DNA of 64,000 nt from Myxococcales bacterium. Lineage in GTDB: Bacteria; Myxococcota_A; Bradymonadia; REDH01. A model generated the notes under the pieces. The model searched no databases. It was not told where the DNA came from and saw nothing but the letters and a program-made list of their open reading frames with translations. Position numbers and translations under genes: made by a program. This document shows positions 60,685-64,000 of this stretch, piece after piece (position 1 is the first letter of the stretch; each line of letters begins with the position of its first letter). Location of the stretch: contig JACKDJ010000010.1 of the NCBI GenBank assembly GCA_020633625.1, positions 62,001-126,000 of the forward strand, given 5' to 3'.

Positions 60685-62235
60685 CTAACCGCGCCGAAAA
60701 CGGGCGACGTCGATTTCGTGCTTCTGCACCCGTAGCCCCATGATGCGCTCCGTGAGCCCGAGCATGCGCGCCGCCCCCGCCATGTTTCCGCGCGTCGACT
60801 TCAGCGCGTCGATCACCAGCGTGCGCTCCAGATCGTCGACTCGCTCTTGCAGGGTCCCTGCGAACCGGGTCCCGCTGGCGACATCGGTCTGGAGGGTCGG
60901 CGGCAGCAGGTGGCCATGAAGGACGTCGTCGGAGCTGAGCAGCACGGCGCGCTCGATGCAGTTCTCGAGCTCGCGCACGTTGCCGGGCCAGTGGTAGGCC
61001 GTCAGCATGTCGATCGCAGAGGTCGCGACGCGTCGGACGTCTTTGCCGTGCTTCCGGTTGTACGTCGCGACGAAGTGGTCGGCCAGCAGGAGCACGTCCG
61101 AGCCTCGCTCTCGCAGGGGAGGCACGTGGATCGGGAAGACGTTGAGCCGGTAGAACAGGTCCAGTCGAAAGCGGTCGTCCTCGACCAGCGCGCGGAGGTC
61201 GCGGCTGGTCGCTGCGATGACGCGGACGTCGACCTTGACGGTCTTCGTCCCGCCGACTCGCTCGAGCTCGCGTTCCTGCAGCACGCGCAGCAGCTTGACC
61301 TGCGTGGCCGGCGTCAGCTCGCCGACCTCATCGAGAAAGAGCGTGCCACCGTCCGCGAGCTCGAAGCGGCCCTTTCGCTGCTGCGTTGCGCCGGTGAACG
61401 CGCCGCGTTCGTGCCCGAAGAGCTCCGACTCGATGACCGACTCGGGGAGGGCCCCGCAGTTTACGCGCACGAACGCGCCGCGCGCCCGATCGCTGCCCGC
61501 GTGGATGGCGCCGGCGACGAGCTCCTTCCCCGTGCCACTCTCGCCGGTGATGAGCACCGACGTGTTGGCGCGCGCGACCTGCGCGATCAGGTCGTAGACC
61601 TCGCGGATCGCCTTCGACCTGCCGACGATGTTGTCGGGTGTGAGCCGCGACTGGAGCGATCGAGCGAGCCGCTCGTTCTCTTCCTCGAGCCGACGGGTCG
61701 CCTCTGCCGCCTCGAGCCGCATCGCGACCCCCTGACTGACGAGTGCCCCGAGGATCTCGAGCAACCGCGCGTCCGCGTCGAGATCGTTGTCGGGCGCGTA
61801 GACTCGGTCGACGCTGAACGCGCCGATCACCCTGCGCCCCATCTCGAGCGGGACGCAGACGAACGAGGTCTCCGGCTCGCCTCCACGTCGCCGCGCGCCA
61901 GTTCGGTTCAGGAACTCCGGAGACTCCGACACGCGCGGAACGATCACGCTCTTTCCGCTCGCGACGACCTGGCCCGTCACGCCTTCGCCGATCTTGTAGC
62001 GGCCTCGGCTCTGCTCGGTCGACGACAGCCCGTACGACTCGTCGATGAAGAGCTCTCCGCGCCCCTCGTCGAGCAGCGTGATCGTCGCGCGGCGGAGCTC
62101 CGTCCGCTCCACGACGACGCGCAGGACCGTCGCGACGGCTTCACGGAGCGAGCGAGACTCGCTCAGGATGCGGGAGACCTCGTGGAGCAGATCGAGCTCG
62201 AGCTGCTCGCGGCTCTTGGCGCCAGCGGCGGACAT
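60685..62235 (-). CDS. NifA-like sigma-54-dependent activator with GAF domain
   Basis: 516 residues from ATG 62235. Residues ~15-175 form a GAF domain (RRATITLLDEGRGELFIDES ... YKIGEGVTGQVVASGKSVIV). The AAA+ domain has Walker A GESGTGKELVA, the sigma-54 contact loop ERGAFTGATQQRKG, Walker B GGTLFLDEVGEL, and the Arg-finger region FRLDLFYRLNVFPI. The C-terminal helix-turn-helix MAGAARMLGLTERIMGLRVQK resembles NifA. It lies directly upstream of amtB on the same strand (207 bp). Dyads of one sequence occur before amtB and before this gene, so I infer it drives amtB-glnK-porin and binds its own leader. The GAF ligand is unknown; no nif gene is in view. Confidence 0.93.
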   Translation of the reverse strand: MSAAGAKSREQLELDLLHEVSRILSESRSLREAVATVLRVVVERTELRRATITLLDEGRGELFIDESYGLSSTEQSRGRYKIGEGVTGQVVASGKSVIVPRVSESPEFLNRTGARRRGGEPETSFVCVPLEMGRRVIGAFSVDRVYAPDNDLDADARLLEILGALVSQGVAMRLEAAEATRRLEEENERLARSLQSRLTPDNIVGRSKAIREVYDLIAQVARANTSVLITGESGTGKELVAGAIHAGSDRARGAFVRVNCGALPESVIESELFGHERGAFTGATQQRKGRFELADGGTLFLDEVGELTPATQVKLLRVLQERELERVGGTKTVKVDVRVIAATSRDLRALVEDDRFRLDLFYRLNVFPIHVPPLRERGSDVLLLADHFVATYNRKHGKDVRRVATSAIDMLTAYHWPGNVRELENCIERAVLLSSDDVLHGHLLPPTLQTDVASGTRFAGTLQERVDDLERTLVIDALKSTRGNMAGAARMLGLTERIMGLRVQKHEIDVARFRRG

Positions 62236-62271
62236 GGACCTCGGCAGACAGCGGAGGGACGGCTTCGGTCA

Positions 62272-62289
62272 TCCTACATTTTCGTAGGC
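62272..62289. promoter_or_regulatory. Third dyad, upstream of the activator gene
   Basis: TCCTACATTTTCGTAGGC; its reverse complement has core CCTACGAAAATGTAGG, differing by one base from the core CCTACGAGAATGTAGG before amtB. It lies 37 bp before the activator ATG, close enough for autorepression rather than distal activation. Confidence 0.7.
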
Positions 62290-62379
62290 TCGCTGTCGCG
62301 TTCCCCGATCGACGCGTCCGGGCGCTCCCGGCCGCCCCCGCCGGGGTGACTTGCGGCGCCCCCGCGGCGCGGAGCGCGC

Positions 62380-64000
62380 TCAGGCGTAGAGTGCCCGGAT
62401 CTCGTCGGCGTATTTCTTCGCGATCTCGGTCCGCCGCAGCTTCATCGTGGGTGTCAGCTCGCCGCCGTCGACCGAGAACTCGACCGGGAGGACGCGGTAG
62501 CGCTTGATCGTCTGGTAGCGCGCGACACGCGCGTTACAGCGGGTCTCCACCCCGGGGTCCAGCAGCGCGTGCAGTCCTGGAGCGGAGGCGACCGCTTCGA
62601 GGGTGGGCGCGACGCCGAGCTGGGTCGCGAGCGCTGGGAGCTGCTCCACGTCGATGGTGATCAGCGCGGCGAGGTATGGCTCGCGATCGCCTACCACGAC
62701 TGCCTGGGCGACGCCGGGGATCTCCTGCAGGTAGGCCTCGAGCTCGGCGGGAGCGACGTTCTTGCCGCCGGCGGTGATGAGAAGCTCCTTCTTTCGCCCT
62801 GTGATGGCGAGGTACCCGTCGGCGTCGAGATCCCCGAGGTCGCCGGTGTGGAGCCAGCCGTCGTCTGTGTACAGCTCGCGCGTCTCGTCTGGCATGCGGA
62901 AGTAGCCGCGAGTCATGATGCGGCCATGAAGCTGCACCTCGCCGTCTTCGGCGATGCGGATCCCGACCCCGTCGATCGCCTTGCCGACACGCCCGAACCT
63001 CGCCGCGCCGGGGGGCGTGATCGTGCACACCCCCGACGTCTCGCTCATCCCGTACGCTTCGTGGATCGCGATCCCGAGCGAGGCGAAGAACTCGAGCGTC
63101 GCCACGCTGATCGGCGCGGACCCGGTGATCGCGTAGCGGAGCTCGTCCAGACCGAGCGCTTCGGCGAGCTTGCGGATCACGAGCCGGTTCGCGAGCGCGC
63201 GCCGCAGCGTGTGGACGCGCCTCCCGCTCGCGGCCTCCTCTCGTGCTGCCGCCAGCTCGGTCGATCGGGCCCAGCGCGCCAGCGCTCCCTTCGCGCCGGT
63301 TACGCTGTCGAGGCGGGCCGTCAGCGCGGCCTGGAACTTCTCCCAGATACGCGGCACGCCGAGGAACAGCGTCGGGCGGACCTCGACGAGGTAGTCCTTG
63401 AGCTGCTTCATGTCGGGGCAGAACGACACCGTGCCGCCGGTCCGCAGGTGCCCCATCGTGGTGATCAGCTGCTCGGCCCCGTGGCACAGGGGCAGATACG
63501 ACAGCGTGCGGTACGGCGCCCGCGCTTCGGCCGGCGTCTGCGCGTCGAACATCGGGAGCATCGCGAGGACGGCCGACGACATGGCGAGCAGCCCGCCGTG
63601 GTCGAGCATCACTCCCTTCGGGACGCCCGTGGTCCCGGACGTGTAAATCAGCAGGGCGGTGTTGTCGCCCGTGAGCGTTGTGACGCGCGCGTCGACCTCG
63701 GCCTCGAGCGCCGGGGTCGCACGCGCGACGAGGCCCGCGAAGTCGACGGTGCCGTCCGGCGCGCCTGCCACCGCGTCCATGCTGACGAACGTCTCGACGC
63801 CGAGAGACGCCTCCTCTACTCCGGCGCGGAGCTTGGCGAGCTGCGCGGCGCCATCGACGACGACCAGCTTGGCTTCGGAGTTTTGGACGATGTACGCGGC
63901 CTGGGCTGCGGTGTTCGTCGTGTAGATCGGCGCGGGGATGCCGCGCGCCATCATGATTCCGAGCTCGATGATGACCCACTCGGCGCGGTTGTCGCCGACG
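62380..64000 (-). CDS. Long-chain fatty acid-CoA ligase (AMP-binding), truncated by window edge
   Basis: The frame is open to base 64000, so the N-terminus is missing; about 539 residues are present. First visible residues VGDNRAEWVIIELGIM are a family segment. The AMP-binding P-loop is LLIYTSGTTGVPKGVML; later motifs are SGSAPIS-like ITGSAPISVATLEFFASLG, YGMSETSG, WLHTGDLGDLDADGYLAITGRKKELLIT with the conserved Asp and Arg, and GGKNVAPAELE. The type matches long-chain acyl-CoA synthetases (FadD15-like). It activates fatty acids as CoA thioesters via acyl-AMP. No operon partner is in the window; it lies 144 bp upstream of the regulator start region, same strand. Confidence 0.95.
   Translation of the reverse strand, partial: VGDNRAEWVIIELGIMMARGIPAPIYTTNTAAQAAYIVQNSEAKLVVVDGAAQLAKLRAGVEEASLGVETFVSMDAVAGAPDGTVDFAGLVARATPALEAEVDARVTTLTGDNTALLIYTSGTTGVPKGVMLDHGGLLAMSSAVLAMLPMFDAQTPAEARAPYRTLSYLPLCHGAEQLITTMGHLRTGGTVSFCPDMKQLKDYLVEVRPTLFLGVPRIWEKFQAALTARLDSVTGAKGALARWARSTELAAAREEAASGRRVHTLRRALANRLVIRKLAEALGLDELRYAITGSAPISVATLEFFASLGIAIHEAYGMSETSGVCTITPPGAARFGRVGKAIDGVGIRIAEDGEVQLHGRIMTRGYFRMPDETRELYTDDGWLHTGDLGDLDADGYLAITGRKKELLITAGGKNVAPAELEAYLQEIPGVAQAVVVGDREPYLAALITIDVEQLPALATQLGVAPTLEAVASAPGLHALLDPGVETRCNARVARYQTIKRYRVLPVEFSVDGGELTPTMKLRRTEIAKKYADEIRALYA

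Noticed and set aside
60685..62235. Naming the sigma-54 activator nifA and proposing nitrogen fixation.
   Set aside because: Similarity is in GAF, AAA+ and helix-turn-helix layout only; no nif gene is in the window and the predicted binding site differs from that of NifA.
1..64000. Search by eye for tRNA, rRNA, transposase, integrase, phage genes or plasmid origin.
   Set aside because: No sequence or protein with such signatures was seen; small RNA genes cannot be excluded without a covariance-model scan.

Overview
The window is uniformly GC-rich and densely packed. It looks like a chromosomal segment of a myxobacterium or close relative (Myxococcota). The signs are very large secreted or lipid-anchored proteins built from Cys-rich repeats, Asp-rich lipoprotein linkers, MopE-type Asp-rich metal-binding motifs, a MYXO-CTERM-like C-terminal tail, an OmpA protein with thrombospondin-3-like repeats, a eukaryotic-type Ser/Thr kinase, and many REC/histidine-kinase hybrids. 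No tRNA, rRNA, CRISPR array, transposase or phage gene was recognised. The assignment to Myxococcota is inference from protein families only.

Layout. 1-14.7 kb: the C-terminal part of CstA, a Ser/Thr kinase, a 3265-residue lipoprotein ending in an FGE-fold domain, a tandemly repeated intergenic element (12451-12692), a lipoprotein and a sulfotransferase-like protein. 14.7-24.8 kb: an alcohol oxidase/amidase operon, an RNB exoribonuclease overlapping a condensation-type acyltransferase gene, an MFS transporter and an FG-GAP lipoprotein. 24.8-34.1 kb: a surface protein of 21 Cys-rich repeats with a fibrinogen-like end, a quinone oxidoreductase, then murB-nth and an AI-2E family permease with an M20 peptidase. 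34.1-42.9 kb: a signalling locus. 43.0-47.7 kb: the threonine operon thrA-thrB-thrC, each junction overlapping by 4 nt. 47.8-54.8 kb: small operons and two large surface proteins. 54.9-57.6 kb: a tandem PilT-PilT fusion translationally coupled to a hotdog thioesterase. 57.7-62.2 kb: a nitrogen module of sigma-54 activator, amtB, glnK and porin. 62.4-64 kb: a truncated acyl-CoA synthetase.

Two regions stand out. First, 34142-42904 has the make-up of a Phc-type quorum-sensing locus: a PhcB-like SAM methyltransferase fused to a PilZ domain, a CFA-synthase-like methyltransferase, a polytopic sensor kinase of TM-HK-REC-HK layout, a REC-HK protein, a kinase-like protein without the expected phospho-acceptor His, and a divergent HD-GYP response regulator. 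I infer lipid-signal synthesis and perception joined to cyclic-di-GMP. Second, amtB has a near-perfect sigma-54 promoter. Two copies of an 18-bp dyad lie about 110-140 bp upstream of its predicted start site, 30 bp apart, and a third copy precedes the activator gene itself. This gives a concrete self-contained regulon prediction, and the GlnK in it lacks the uridylylated Tyr51.

Intergenic space is short. Only 12295-12758 (the tandem element) and 52524-52886 (two hairpins and a sigma-70-like promoter) exceed 300 bp. Many starts are GTG or TTG overlapping the previous stop, so several start choices are judgement calls and are marked.
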